This document shows, piece by piece, positions 25,037 through 33,597 of a stretch of 64,000 nucleotides of DNA. The DNA is taken from contig DAOPVX010000003.1 in the NCBI GenBank assembly GCA_035351315.1, forward strand, positions 1-64,000, given 5' to 3'. The first letter of the stretch is position 1, and each line of letters begins with the position of its first letter. Origin of the DNA: UBA1359 sp029570385 (GTDB taxonomy: Bacteria > Patescibacteriota > Patescibacteriia > Patescibacteriales > Patescibacteriaceae). A program made the position numbers and the translations under genes. The notes beneath the pieces are model-generated. The model saw only the letters and a program-made list of their open reading frames with translations. It ran no database searches and had not been told where the DNA came from.

Positions 25037-26836
25037 CTACTCCACTGTTACCGACTTGGCTAAATTTCTAGGTTTATCCACATCCAAACCTTTGTAATCA
25101 GCAATGTGATAAGCTAATAGCTGTAGCGGAATGGCATTAACAATTGGCGATAATAAAACATTAACCACTGGTACTCTAATTAAATGGTCGGCTAATTCAG
25201 CAATATGGTCATAATCTTGATCAACTACGGCAATAATCCGCCCGCCGCGCGCTTTGATTTCCTGAATATTACTAATAATTTTATCGCTTAAATCATTCTT
25301 GGTGGCCAGAAAAACTACCGGCATATTTTCATCAACTAAGGCAATCGGACCATGCTTAATCTCAGCAGCCGGATAGCCTTCAGCATGGATATAAGATATT
25401 TCCTTTAGTTTGAGCGCGCCTTCTAAGGCTACTGGAAAATTAAGTCCCCGTCCCAAATAAAGAAAATGGTCGGTGTGATAAAACTGAGCGGCTAAATCGG
25501 CCAGCTGATTATTTAAACTGAGCGTTGTCGCCACAATCTCTGGCAATTGATTCAGATCAGCTAATAAACCATCGTCTAAGGGTTGGCCGACTAGCTGCCG
25601 CAAATATAAAGCTAGAAGAATTAAAGCAGTAACCTGGGCCGTAAAAGCCTTAGTGCTAGCCACACCAATCTCGGGTCCAGCGTGCAAATAAATACCGGAA
25701 TCAACTTCTCTGGTTACTGTTGAGCCGACAACATTAACAATAGCAATGGTTTGAGCGCCTTGTCGCTTAGCTTCACGCAGGGCTGCTAAGGTATCGGCGG
25801 TCTCACCGGATTGAGAAATGGCGACAAATAAATCGGTATCACTAACCAATGGCTGACGATAGCGGAATTCAGACGCATAATCAACTTCGACGGGAATTCT
25901 AGCAATATTTTCTAATAAATACTTACCGATCAAGGCTGAGTGCCAGCTAGTACCACAGGCAGCAATAATAATCCGCTTCAATCGGCTTAAATCTAAATCA
26001 ATAGACAACTTAATTTGCCCATCCTTGACTCGGCCCGCCAAGACATTGCTTATGGTTTGCGGCTGTTCAAAAATCTCTTTCAACATAAAATGTTTAAAAC
26101 CTTTCTTTTCAATCTGCTCAACATTAAGCTTGACCTCTTCTACTTGACGATCAACGACTTGACCGGCTAAATTCTGTAAATGATAACCCTGACTATCAAT
26201 AATAGCTAAATCATTATCATTAAGATAAATAACCTGTTTAGTATAATTCAAAATAGCTGGGATATCGGAAGCGACAAAGGTTTCACCAACACCGACACCA
26301 ATAATTAGGGGCGAGCTTTGCCGCACCGCCACCAACTTATTTTCCTTAATACTTAAGACAACTAAACCATAGGAGCCTTCAACTAAAGCCAGCGCCTTAG
26401 TGACGGCTGTTTCCAGGTTATCAGTATAAAATTTCTCAATCAGATGAGCCAAAACTTCCGAATCAGTTTCTGATTGAAATTGATGCCCTTCGCTGATCAA
26501 AACTTCCTTCAAGGCTTGATAGTTCTCAATAATACCATTATGAACAACGGCGATTTGACCATGGCAATCAAAATGAGGATGAGCATTATTTTCACTGGGA
26601 GCGCCATGAGTAGCCCACCTGGTGTGAGCAATACCGGTGGTGCTAATTATCTCTTGATTGGCTACCGACTGCTCTAACTGAACCACTGGACCAACTTTCT
26701 TATCAATAAAAAACTGGCCATCGTTCAAAATACAAAGGCCAGCGCTGTCATAACCGCGATATTCAAGTTTTTTCAGCCCATCCAACAAAATATCCTTAGC
26801 TAGCTGGTGGCCAAGATAACCGATAATTCCACACAT
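25037..26836 (-). CDS. glmS: Glutamine-fructose-6-phosphate aminotransferase GlmS
   Basis: GlmS makes glucosamine-6-phosphate from fructose-6-phosphate and glutamine, the first step towards UDP-GlcNAc and peptidoglycan. The 599-residue protein starts MCGIIGYLG, so Cys2 is the glutaminase nucleophile after Met removal, and HTRWATHG is present. Two SIS domains follow with CGTSWHSALIG and SQSGETADT, ending in the DKPRNLAKSVTVE C-terminus. No glmS ribozyme could be recognised in the 70-nt AT-rich leader. It is preceded by the hppA terminator. Confidence 0.97.
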   Translation of the reverse strand: MCGIIGYLGHQLAKDILLDGLKKLEYRGYDSAGLCILNDGQFFIDKKVGPVVQLEQSVANQEIISTTGIAHTRWATHGAPSENNAHPHFDCHGQIAVVHNGIIENYQALKEVLISEGHQFQSETDSEVLAHLIEKFYTDNLETAVTKALALVEGSYGLVVLSIKENKLVAVRQSSPLIIGVGVGETFVASDIPAILNYTKQVIYLNDNDLAIIDSQGYHLQNLAGQVVDRQVEEVKLNVEQIEKKGFKHFMLKEIFEQPQTISNVLAGRVKDGQIKLSIDLDLSRLKRIIIAACGTSWHSALIGKYLLENIARIPVEVDYASEFRYRQPLVSDTDLFVAISQSGETADTLAALREAKRQGAQTIAIVNVVGSTVTREVDSGIYLHAGPEIGVASTKAFTAQVTALILLALYLRQLVGQPLDDGLLADLNQLPEIVATTLSLNNQLADLAAQFYHTDHFLYLGRGLNFPVALEGALKLKEISYIHAEGYPAAEIKHGPIALVDENMPVVFLATKNDLSDKIISNIQEIKARGGRIIAVVDQDYDHIAELADHLIRVPVVNVLLSPIVNAIPLQLLAYHIADYKGLDVDKPRNLAKSVTVE

Positions 26837-26909
26837 AATGTTAAATAAATATTTAAAATCTGAGCTTAATTATTATAATAACAAATAATTCAATGGAGCG
26901 AAATACAGA

Positions 26910-26939
26910 AAAACACCAAGCCTGACAGCCTGGTGTTTT
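26910..26939 (-). terminator. Terminator of hppA
   Basis: AAAACACCA pairs with TGGTGTTTT (9 bp) around a 12-nt loop, followed by T-rich sequence on the minus strand, about 20 nt after the hppA stop. Confidence 0.75.
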
Positions 26940-26961
26940 GCTGTATGAGTAATAAAAGCTA

Positions 26962-28953
26962 TTAGACCAATAAACCAATTATCAACAAGGCGACGATATT
27001 AACAATCTTAATCATTGGGTTAATTGCCGGACCGGCGGTGTCCTTATACGGATCGCCAACGGTATCACCGGTCACCGCTGCTTTATGAGCATCAGAACCT
27101 TTACCGCCAAAATGACCTTCTTCAATATATTTTTTGGCATTATCCCAGGCGCCACCACCGGAGGTCATAGAAATGGCTACAAAAATACCAGTAATAATAG
27201 AACCCATTAATAAGCCACCGAGAGCTTGAACACCAAAAATAAAACCAACTAAAATAGGCGCTAAAACAGGAATTAGTGATGGGACAATCATTTCCTTAAT
27301 AGCTGCTTTAGTTACAATGTCGACAGTGCGACCATAATCTGGCTTTTCGGTATTATCCATAATACCTGGCTTTTCCTTAAATTGTGCCCGCACATCTTTA
27401 ACTACAGCACCAGCGGCTTTACCAACAGATTGCATTGATAGGGCCGCAAAATAATAAGGCAATAAACCACCAATAAATAAACCAATTAAAACGTAGGGAT
27501 TATCAATGTGGAATTTAATGCCATGAGCTTTAGCGGCAAAATCAGCAAATAAAACTAAGGAAGCTAAAGCAGCTGAACCAATAGCATAGCCCTTGGTAAC
27601 CGCTTTAGTCGTATTGCCAACCGCATCTAATGGATCGGTCACATTACGCACATCCTCACCGAGCTCAGCCATTTCGGCAATACCGCCGGCGTTGTCGGTA
27701 ATTGGACCATAAGCATCAATGGTGACAATAATGCCAGCCATAGATAGCATCGCAACCGCAGCAATGGCAATACCATATAAACCAGCCAGAGAATAGGCAC
27801 CTAAAATAGCTAAAGCAATAACAACAACTGGTAAAGCAGTTGATTTCATTGACACAGCTAAGCCAGCAATTACATTAGTACCATGACCAGTCGTGGAAGC
27901 TGAGGCAATTTGTCTGACTGGAGCATGTTTAGTTGCAGTATAGTATTCAGTAATGCTAACCAAAGCGGCCGTAACGACTAGGCCAATCAATGAAGCTAAA
28001 TACAAATTCAGAGCACTAAATTGACCATTATCTTTCATTAACCAACTAATAACTGGATAAAAAGCAATCGCTGCAATAAGGCCAGAAGCAATTAAGCCTT
28101 TATATAGAGCTGGCATAATTTTCTGTGATTTACCCAAACGAATAAAACCAATACCAACTACTGAAGCAAGAATCGAGATAGCCCCCAGGACTAAGGGAAA
28201 AATAATATATGTTTGGTTATCATGGCCAAAAATCAAAGCACCCAAAATCATAGCAGCAATTGAGGTAACCGTATAAGTTTCAAATAAATCAGCAGCCATA
28301 CCAGCACAATCGCCAACATTATCACCAACATTATCAGCAATAACCGCTGGATTACGCGGATCATCTTCGGGAATACCGGCCTCAACTTTACCAACCAAAT
28401 CAGCGCCAACATCAGCCGCCTTGGTAAAGATACCGCCGCCTAAACGAGCAAAAATAGAAATCAACGAACCACCAAAACCAAAACCGATTAAAGCGTGAAT
28501 ATCTTTAGTTAAAAAATAAAAACCAGCTGTACCCAGTAAAGCTAGACCAACTACCAACATGCCAGTAATACTGCCACCTTTAACAGCCACAGCTAACGCT
28601 TTTTTTATTCCGGACTTCGCCGCTTCAGTGGTGGTAACATTGGCTCGGACCGAAATATTCATACCAATATAACCGGCCAAGGCTGATAACACAGCACCAA
28701 CTAAAAAAGCTGCGGCCGTTGTCCAGCCCAAATGAGGCACTAAGCCAATAATAATAAACAACGGAATCGCCACCATAAAAACCGTCCGATACTGACGATT
28801 TAAAAAGGCCTTAGCGCCGGCTTGAATAGCTTGAGCAATTTCTTGCATGCGCTCATTACCGCGGGGCAATTTCAAAATTGACCTGATAGCAATAGCGCCA
28901 TAGAGAATAGCTAGTAAGGCGCTACCAATAATCAGCATTGAAGTAATTTCCAT
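26962..28953 (-). CDS. hppA: Membrane proton-translocating pyrophosphatase, K+-independent signature
   Basis: This protein hydrolyses pyrophosphate and pumps cations across the membrane. It has 663 residues, about 16 membrane helices, the substrate-binding loop DVGADLVGKVEAGIPEDD, the DNVGDNVGDCAGMAADLFE segment, and the C-terminal GGAWDNAKKYIEEG motif. In GNTTKAVTKGYAIGS the positions that decide potassium dependence are Lys and Thr, which in this family marks K+-independent H+ pumps. The coding DNA shows no unusual inverted-repeat content. A second, different pyrophosphatase gene lies at 62696-64000. Confidence 0.96.
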   Translation of the reverse strand: MEITSMLIIGSALLAILYGAIAIRSILKLPRGNERMQEIAQAIQAGAKAFLNRQYRTVFMVAIPLFIIIGLVPHLGWTTAAAFLVGAVLSALAGYIGMNISVRANVTTTEAAKSGIKKALAVAVKGGSITGMLVVGLALLGTAGFYFLTKDIHALIGFGFGGSLISIFARLGGGIFTKAADVGADLVGKVEAGIPEDDPRNPAVIADNVGDNVGDCAGMAADLFETYTVTSIAAMILGALIFGHDNQTYIIFPLVLGAISILASVVGIGFIRLGKSQKIMPALYKGLIASGLIAAIAFYPVISWLMKDNGQFSALNLYLASLIGLVVTAALVSITEYYTATKHAPVRQIASASTTGHGTNVIAGLAVSMKSTALPVVVIALAILGAYSLAGLYGIAIAAVAMLSMAGIIVTIDAYGPITDNAGGIAEMAELGEDVRNVTDPLDAVGNTTKAVTKGYAIGSAALASLVLFADFAAKAHGIKFHIDNPYVLIGLFIGGLLPYYFAALSMQSVGKAAGAVVKDVRAQFKEKPGIMDNTEKPDYGRTVDIVTKAAIKEMIVPSLIPVLAPILVGFIFGVQALGGLLMGSIITGIFVAISMTSGGGAWDNAKKYIEEGHFGGKGSDAHKAAVTGDTVGDPYKDTAGPAINPMIKIVNIVALLIIGLLV

Positions 28954-29072
28954 AACCCAATGGTTAGAATGAATAAAAAAGATAAAATCAGCACCAAAAT
29001 AGGGCTGTTATAACTAATATCTTAGCAAAATATAGGGAAAAAGCAAGTTAAAGAATGGTGATTAGAAAATTA

Positions 29073-30005
29073 TTAGCGAATGTCTGATCGCTCCAGAATC
29101 TTAAATCCATCCAGAATAGCAGTGCACAAAAAATCCTCTAATTGGCTGTGGTCATTTTTGGTTTGAGCTTTATAAAGATAAGTATAATATAGTTGTTTTT
29201 GTTCTTGGCGAATAATAGCGGGGGCAAAATTAGCCTTTAACAACATAGCATTAAGCAATAATCGACCAACGCGACCATTGCCATCACTAAACGGATGAAT
29301 CTGTTCAAAATGACTATGTATATTAGTAGCTAAAGCAATAATATCTTGAGTCGGTTTATTTATGTCAGCCATCAGAGAAGACATTAATTTAGGAATGCTC
29401 ATATAATTAGCTGTCGGTAAATTAACACCAACAATCCTAACACCGTGGCGACGATAAAAACCAGCATCAGGATGAACACCATTCATTAAAATGCTGTGAA
29501 ATTTGAGTATTAATCTTTCATTAATCTTTCCTCGTTTAGTAATATAATCAAATAAATAATTTAAGGCTGTCTGATGATTTTTGGCCTCTAATTGCTCAGT
29601 TAAGCTCTTGTTGGGTAAGGCAGTATTGTCAAAAAGAATAGCGGCTGTATCAGGTTCAGTAAGCGTGCTACCCTCGATACTGTTACTATGATAAGTTAGT
29701 TGTAAAATAAATTGATCGCGAATATCAGAGTTATGCAAAATTTCACTAACAACACTTTGATAATTTTGCAATTTTTGCTCAATAATTTGTTTTTTAGCAA
29801 TTAATTGATTAGCTGGAATTATTTTTTGTCCAGTAATCTCTAAAAATAATTCATCAATAGCGCTTTGCATTTTGGGTCGAGGACAAGACTTGCCAGTCCA
29901 CCAATTATTAAAGGCCGCAAAAGAAACACCAAATTTTTCAGCTAATTTAGTTTGAGTTAATCCAAGTGTTTTTTGAATTATTTCCAGCTTTTGATGAGTG
30001 GTCAT
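29073..30005 (-). CDS. Fic-domain protein with N-terminal helix-turn-helix
   Basis: Fic proteins transfer AMP (or other phosphate-containing groups) to target side chains. The 310-residue protein has an N-terminal XRE-like helix-turn-helix (about 7-45, TKLAEKFGVSFAAFNNWWTG), the inhibitory motif SNSIEG (Ser107, Glu111, Gly112) placed before the core, and the catalytic motif HPFSDGNGRVGR (His237 to Arg248). This is the class II, self-inhibited arrangement. The promoter has two palindromic sites, so autoregulation through the helix-turn-helix is inferred. No separate antitoxin gene is adjacent. Confidence 0.93.
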   Translation of the reverse strand: MTTHQKLEIIQKTLGLTQTKLAEKFGVSFAAFNNWWTGKSCPRPKMQSAIDELFLEITGQKIIPANQLIAKKQIIEQKLQNYQSVVSEILHNSDIRDQFILQLTYHSNSIEGSTLTEPDTAAILFDNTALPNKSLTEQLEAKNHQTALNYLFDYITKRGKINERLILKFHSILMNGVHPDAGFYRRHGVRIVGVNLPTANYMSIPKLMSSLMADINKPTQDIIALATNIHSHFEQIHPFSDGNGRVGRLLLNAMLLKANFAPAIIRQEQKQLYYTYLYKAQTKNDHSQLEDFLCTAILDGFKILERSDIR

Positions 30006-30031
30006 AAAATCATGTTACAATAGATATGATC

Positions 30032-30060
30032 ATTTTAACAAACTTTATAAAGTTGGGCAA
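30032..30060 (-). promoter_or_regulatory. Promoter of the fic gene with operator in the spacer
   Basis: On the minus strand TTGCCC, a 17-nt spacer and TAAAAT. The spacer contains the palindrome AACTTTATAAAGTT (30041-30054), so a bound repressor would directly block RNA polymerase. Confidence 0.65.
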
Positions 30061-30064
30061 AATA

Positions 30065-30086
30065 CATAAACTTTATAAAGTTTATG
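30065..30086. promoter_or_regulatory. Upstream operator of the fic gene
   Basis: A perfect 22-bp palindrome repeats the core AACTTTATAAAGTT (30069-30082), centred 28 bp from the copy within the promoter. Two identical cores about three helical turns apart suit cooperative binding by a dimeric regulator, most simply the helix-turn-helix of the Fic protein itself. Confidence 0.7.
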
Positions 30087-30106
30087 ATTGATAAAAAGTA
30101 AAATAA

Positions 30107-30144
30107 AAAATCTGCTGTTACGAGTAATCATAACAGCAGATTTT
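30107..30144 (-). terminator. Terminator of the arc operon
   Basis: A 14-bp perfect stem (AAAATCTGCTGTTA with its complement) with a 10-nt loop is followed by TTATTTT on the minus strand, directly after the arcB stop. Confidence 0.8.
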
Positions 30145-30161
30145 ATCTAAACACAGATAGT

Positions 30162-31163
30162 TTATTCGCCTAATGTCGCTACCATCACTGCCTTAATGGT
30201 ATGTAAACGGTTTTCGGCTTCATCAAAGACAACTGACATGGGTGATTCAAAAACATCCTCAGTCACTTCCATCGCTTCTAAACCATATTTTTGAAAAATT
30301 TCTTCTCCAATTGTTGTTTCCCGATTATGAAATGCCGGCAAGCAATGTAAAAACTTAACATTGGGATTGCCTGTTTTTTTAACGACATTCATATTTACTT
30401 GATAGGGTTTCAATAATTTAATTCTTTCTGTCCACACTTCGGCCGGTTCCCCCATTGACACCCACACATCTGTATATAAAAAATCGACACCCTTAACGGC
30501 CTCAGCCACATTATCAGTAATAGTTATTTTAGCACCGGTTTCTTTAGCTATTTGCTTACAAGTAGCTACCAATTCTTTACTTGGTTGACAGGCTTTGGGA
30601 GCGGCAGCTCTAAAATCCATTCCCATTTTAGCAGCACCAACCATTAATGAATTACCCATGTTGTTACGGGCATCTCCCAAATAACAGAAAGAAATTTTAT
30701 GCAGAGGTTTATCGCAATGTTCTGTCATTGTCAAAAAATCAGCTAGTATTTGAGTGGGATGAAATTCGGTGGTCAATCCATTCCAGACAGGCACACCAGC
30801 ATAGGCTCCGAGTGTTTCAACTATTGCTTGCGAATAGCCACGATATTCTATGCCATCATATAATCGGCCTAATACTCTAGCAGTATCTTTCATTGATTCT
30901 TTTTTTCCCATCTGCGATCCCGAAGGACCCAAATATGTAACATGAGCTCCTTGGTCTAAGGCAGCTACTTCAAAAGCGCAACGAGTGCGTGTAGAATCTT
31001 TTTCAAATAACAATACTATATTTTTTCCTTTTAATCTTGGTTGTTCTGTACCGGCATACTTTGCTTTTTTTAAATCAGCCGCTAAATCCAACAAGAATTG
31101 TATTTCTTTGGTACTAAAATCTAATAGCTTGAAAAAATTTTTATTTCGCAAATTAAAAGCCAT
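30162..31163 (-). CDS. arcB: Ornithine carbamoyltransferase, probably catabolic (ArcB type)
   Basis: This enzyme interconverts citrulline plus phosphate with ornithine plus carbamoyl phosphate. The 333-residue protein has the carbamoyl-phosphate loop STRTR (in KDSTRTRCAFEV) and the ornithine-side HCLPAFH motif. The anabolic and catabolic forms are hard to separate by sequence; the catabolic direction is inferred from the carbamate kinase gene 33 nt upstream in the same operon and the absence of arginine biosynthesis genes. No arginine deiminase (arcA) or antiporter (arcD) is in the window. Confidence 0.93.
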   Translation of the reverse strand: MAFNLRNKNFFKLLDFSTKEIQFLLDLAADLKKAKYAGTEQPRLKGKNIVLLFEKDSTRTRCAFEVAALDQGAHVTYLGPSGSQMGKKESMKDTARVLGRLYDGIEYRGYSQAIVETLGAYAGVPVWNGLTTEFHPTQILADFLTMTEHCDKPLHKISFCYLGDARNNMGNSLMVGAAKMGMDFRAAAPKACQPSKELVATCKQIAKETGAKITITDNVAEAVKGVDFLYTDVWVSMGEPAEVWTERIKLLKPYQVNMNVVKKTGNPNVKFLHCLPAFHNRETTIGEEIFQKYGLEAMEVTEDVFESPMSVVFDEAENRLHTIKAVMVATLGE

Positions 31164-31196
31164 AAAATTTATTTTTAATTATTAATTATATTTTTA

Positions 31197-32141
31197 TTAA
31201 GCTATAATGCGTGTGCCGCAATCAGGATTTGATAATTGTCCGGCTTCGGTAATAATACATTCTTTACCACCATTTTCTACAAAATTGATGGCAGCACGAA
31301 TCTTAGGCGCCATCGATCCTTCAGTAAATTGGCCTTGCTGGAGATATGACTTAGCTTCAGCTACCGTTATGACATCCAAGGCTTGTTCGTTAGATTGACG
31401 AAAATTAATAAACACCTTAGGAACATCTGTTAGAATATAAAACTCGTCGGCGTTAATTTTGACGGCCAACAAAGAAGAGGCTAAATCTTTGTCAATAACA
31501 GCATCGATCCCTTGCAGAGTATCGTTAGTCGCATAAAAAACAGGAATTCCTCCGCCACCAACCGTAATAACTATATGACCCTTTCTCGCCAATTCTTCTA
31601 TAATGCTAGTATTATTAATTACCAGTGGTTGTGGAGAAGCCACCACCCTTCTCCAGCCCTTGCCTTTGGGATCTTCAGCAAAAGCATGCGTTGGATTCTT
31701 GCCTTGCAATATGTGCATTTCTTCTTCTGAATAATAAGGTCCAACCGGCTTGGTCGGGTTTTGAAATGCTGAGTCGTTTTTATCAACTATCACTTGTGTG
31801 ATAATTGAAACAATCTGGCGATTCAATTTATGTTGATTCAATAAATTTTTAAACTGCTGTTCAATAATATATCCTATAAAACCCTGGGAATAGGCTCCGC
31901 AAATATCCATAGGCATTTCAGGAATACCATATAATTTTTCTCCGGCATTAACTTGTAAAAGAATATTGCCAACCTGCGGACCATTACCATGCCCAATAAC
32001 AATATTATAATCTTGTTCTATCAGTCCCAACAAACCTGCACATGTTTGGTAAACATTAGTTTCTTGTTCTTCGATCGTGCCTTTTTCACCGGCCCTTAAT
32101 AAAGCATTACCACCAAAGGCAACAACGGCTAATTTTTTCAT
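31197..32141 (-). CDS. arcC: Carbamate kinase ArcC
   Basis: ArcC makes ATP from carbamoyl phosphate and ADP. The 314-residue protein belongs to the amino-acid kinase fold with VAFGGNALL at the N-terminus, IGHGNGPQVG, VGGGGIPV and DKDLASSLLA. Length is standard. It is the first gene of a two-gene unit with arcB, read from a promoter about 100 nt upstream in an AT-rich intergenic stretch. Confidence 0.96.
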   Translation of the reverse strand: MKKLAVVAFGGNALLRAGEKGTIEEQETNVYQTCAGLLGLIEQDYNIVIGHGNGPQVGNILLQVNAGEKLYGIPEMPMDICGAYSQGFIGYIIEQQFKNLLNQHKLNRQIVSIITQVIVDKNDSAFQNPTKPVGPYYSEEEMHILQGKNPTHAFAEDPKGKGWRRVVASPQPLVINNTSIIEELARKGHIVITVGGGGIPVFYATNDTLQGIDAVIDKDLASSLLAVKINADEFYILTDVPKVFINFRQSNEQALDVITVAEAKSYLQQGQFTEGSMAPKIRAAINFVENGGKECIITEAGQLSNPDCGTRIIA

Positions 32142-32233
32142 ACTAATTTATTTATTTGAGATGCAAAAAACATTATACTTTTAATACACCTCACAATTAA
32201 TATATTTTAAATATAATTTTATTTATTATATTT

Positions 32234-32261
32234 ATAGTATAGGCTAAAATAAATTTTTCAA
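32234..32261 (-). promoter_or_regulatory. Candidate promoter of arcC-arcB
   Basis: On the minus strand TTGAAA, a 16-nt spacer and TACTAT. The 303-nt region between arcC and the small plus-strand gene is very AT-rich and holds this and the divergent promoter; I see no other clear signal in it. Confidence 0.45.
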
Positions 32262-32409
32262 CAAATTAAGTTGATTGAATAAAATAAATACGGTGCCAAT
32301 AATTATTTTACTTTATACTATCGCTATCAATATTACCGTAGTCAATGCTATAATAATACTGCTATTACCCTTTATTAACATTTGTATTAAAATTATTAAA
32401 TACTAATTT

Positions 32410-32438
32410 TTGATAAAAAACACGATTATTATTATAAT
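32410..32438 (+). promoter_or_regulatory. Near-consensus promoter of the small membrane protein gene
   Basis: TTGATA, a 17-nt spacer and TATAAT end 6 nt before the ATG at 32445, so the predicted mRNA starts at the initiation codon. Confidence 0.7.
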
Positions 32439-32444
32439 ATAAAT

Positions 32445-32696
32445 ATGAAGTTGTCTAATACAACAAAAGTATCTTTACTCTCAGCCGCATGTCTGTTAAG
32501 CTTAACGGTCGTGCTTAAAAATATTATACATGTCCCAGCTGAAATTTTATCAAGAGATATTATTTTATATATTTTTCTTTATTCTTTGTTTGGGATTATT
32601 TTTCCGTCGACTAAAGAAAAAAATCCCCAAGTCAGTTATTGGTATGCGGCCATGATTGTGGTCACGGTTGCAATAATAGCGGTTTATGCTTTCTAG
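32445..32696 (+). CDS. Small membrane protein of unknown function
   Basis: The 83-residue protein has hydrophobic helices at about 9-27, 38-54 and 64-82, so it probably spans the membrane two or three times. I recognise no family. It stands alone, with a near-consensus promoter and a bidirectional hairpin downstream (32772-32804). The base composition is AT-rich like the neighbouring arc and fic genes. The strong promoter supports a real gene. Confidence 0.65.
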   Translation: MKLSNTTKVSLLSAACLLSLTVVLKNIIHVPAEILSRDIILYIFLYSLFGIIFPSTKEKNPQVSYWYAAMIVVTVAIIAVYAF

Positions 32697-32771
32697 AAAC
32701 TAAATTATGGCTTTTGCTGCCACTCTCTGTCCGGCATTTTATAACATTATCTGTCAAAAAGCTTTAATTTA

Positions 32772-32804
32772 AAACAAAATATCTCTTTCCGAGATATTTT
32801 GTTT
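32772..32804. terminator. Bidirectional terminator between the small membrane protein gene and tRNA-His
   Basis: A 14-bp perfect stem (AAACAAAATATCTC with its complement) and 5-nt loop is flanked by A-rich and T-rich ends. It can serve the plus-strand gene and the minus-strand tRNA-His. Confidence 0.7.
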
Positions 32805-32824
32805 ATAGTTCACAATAATATGTG

Positions 32825-32896
32825 GGTGGCTACTGGGAGTTGAACCCAGACTAACGGGACCACAACCCGCTGTTCTACCGCTAAACTATAGCCACC
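32825..32896 (-). tRNA. tRNA-His (GTG)
   Basis: The anticodon loop TTGTGGT gives GTG. The acceptor has the extra 5' G (G-1) encoded opposite discriminator C73, the hallmark of tRNA-His. D-stem GTTT/GAAC and T-stem CTGGG/CCCAG are intact. Confidence 0.94.
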
Positions 32897-32901
32897 ATAA
32901 C

Positions 32902-33447
32902 TTATAATTTATAAATCCTTAGCCAATTAGTTAAATCGACTTGCACCTCCTTAATTGGTTCATATCCGGGCAAATGAAACTGATTACTGATCAAATAGGA
33001 TCCCGGACGCGCTTCTTTTTGCAATTTTAAAGATAACTTAGCCGTTAATGATTGTCCTAGATAACAATAAAAGCAATCACCCTTAGCCAAAGATATTTTT
33101 AAAAAATCCTTACGGCGCAATTTGATTTTACTGCCAACCACGGCCAGTTGGATCTTGGCCAACAGATAAAGGGTCGTTAAAATTTCCACCCCAATAAGGG
33201 TATATTTACTTTTAGCAGATTTTTCTAAACGACGCAAGAAGCCAGCCTTGCCGCAGCCCAATTCATAAATTTTAGCGCCAGCTGGTAAATTCAATTCGTG
33301 GAATTGTTTGACCGCCTCGTCCAAAACTTTATTTTTAGTGCTAATAAACGGTGCATAGCCCCGAAATAAAAGATTAAAAAATTCTTCAGCCAAAAAAATC
33401 AAAACCGCTAAAAAAATAATTGAACCCAGTAGTAAAAACCAAATCAT
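32902..33447 (-). CDS. Membrane-anchored SAM methyltransferase of the FAM173/ATPSC-KMT type
   Basis: The 181-residue protein has one N-terminal membrane helix (about 2-20), then APFISTKNKVLDEA followed by the SAM loop YELGCGKAGFL, an acidic GVEI, and a late LISNQFHLPGYEP. This order resembles the small FAM173-family lysine methyltransferases, which carry a PF(V/I)PT motif before the SAM loop. The substrate here is unknown. The glycine-rich loop is intact, so it should bind SAM. It sits between two tRNA genes on the same strand, with the stop just past tRNA-His. Confidence 0.65.
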   Translation of the reverse strand: MIWFLLLGSIIFLAVLIFLAEEFFNLLFRGYAPFISTKNKVLDEAVKQFHELNLPAGAKIYELGCGKAGFLRRLEKSAKSKYTLIGVEILTTLYLLAKIQLAVVGSKIKLRRKDFLKISLAKGDCFYCYLGQSLTAKLSLKLQKEARPGSYLISNQFHLPGYEPIKEVQVDLTNWLRIYKL

Positions 33448-33474
33448 ACTATTATAACTATTTTAATAAAAGCG

Positions 33475-33546
33475 TACGCCCAGGGGGAATCGAACCCTCA
33501 TAACCAGCTTAGAAGGCTGGTGTTCTATCCATTGAACTATGGGCGC
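33475..33546 (-). tRNA. tRNA-Arg (TCT)
   Basis: The acceptor GCGCCCA pairs with TGGGCGT (G1-U72), and the anticodon loop CTTCTAA gives TCT. Confidence 0.93.
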
Positions 33547-33597
33547 CAAACTATGTCCAATTTAACAGGGGCACCCCCTTTTGTCAATGTAAATTAA

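Noticed and set aside
26837..26909. glmS ribozyme in the glmS leader
   Set aside because: The leader is short and AT-rich, with none of the conserved core of the ribozyme.
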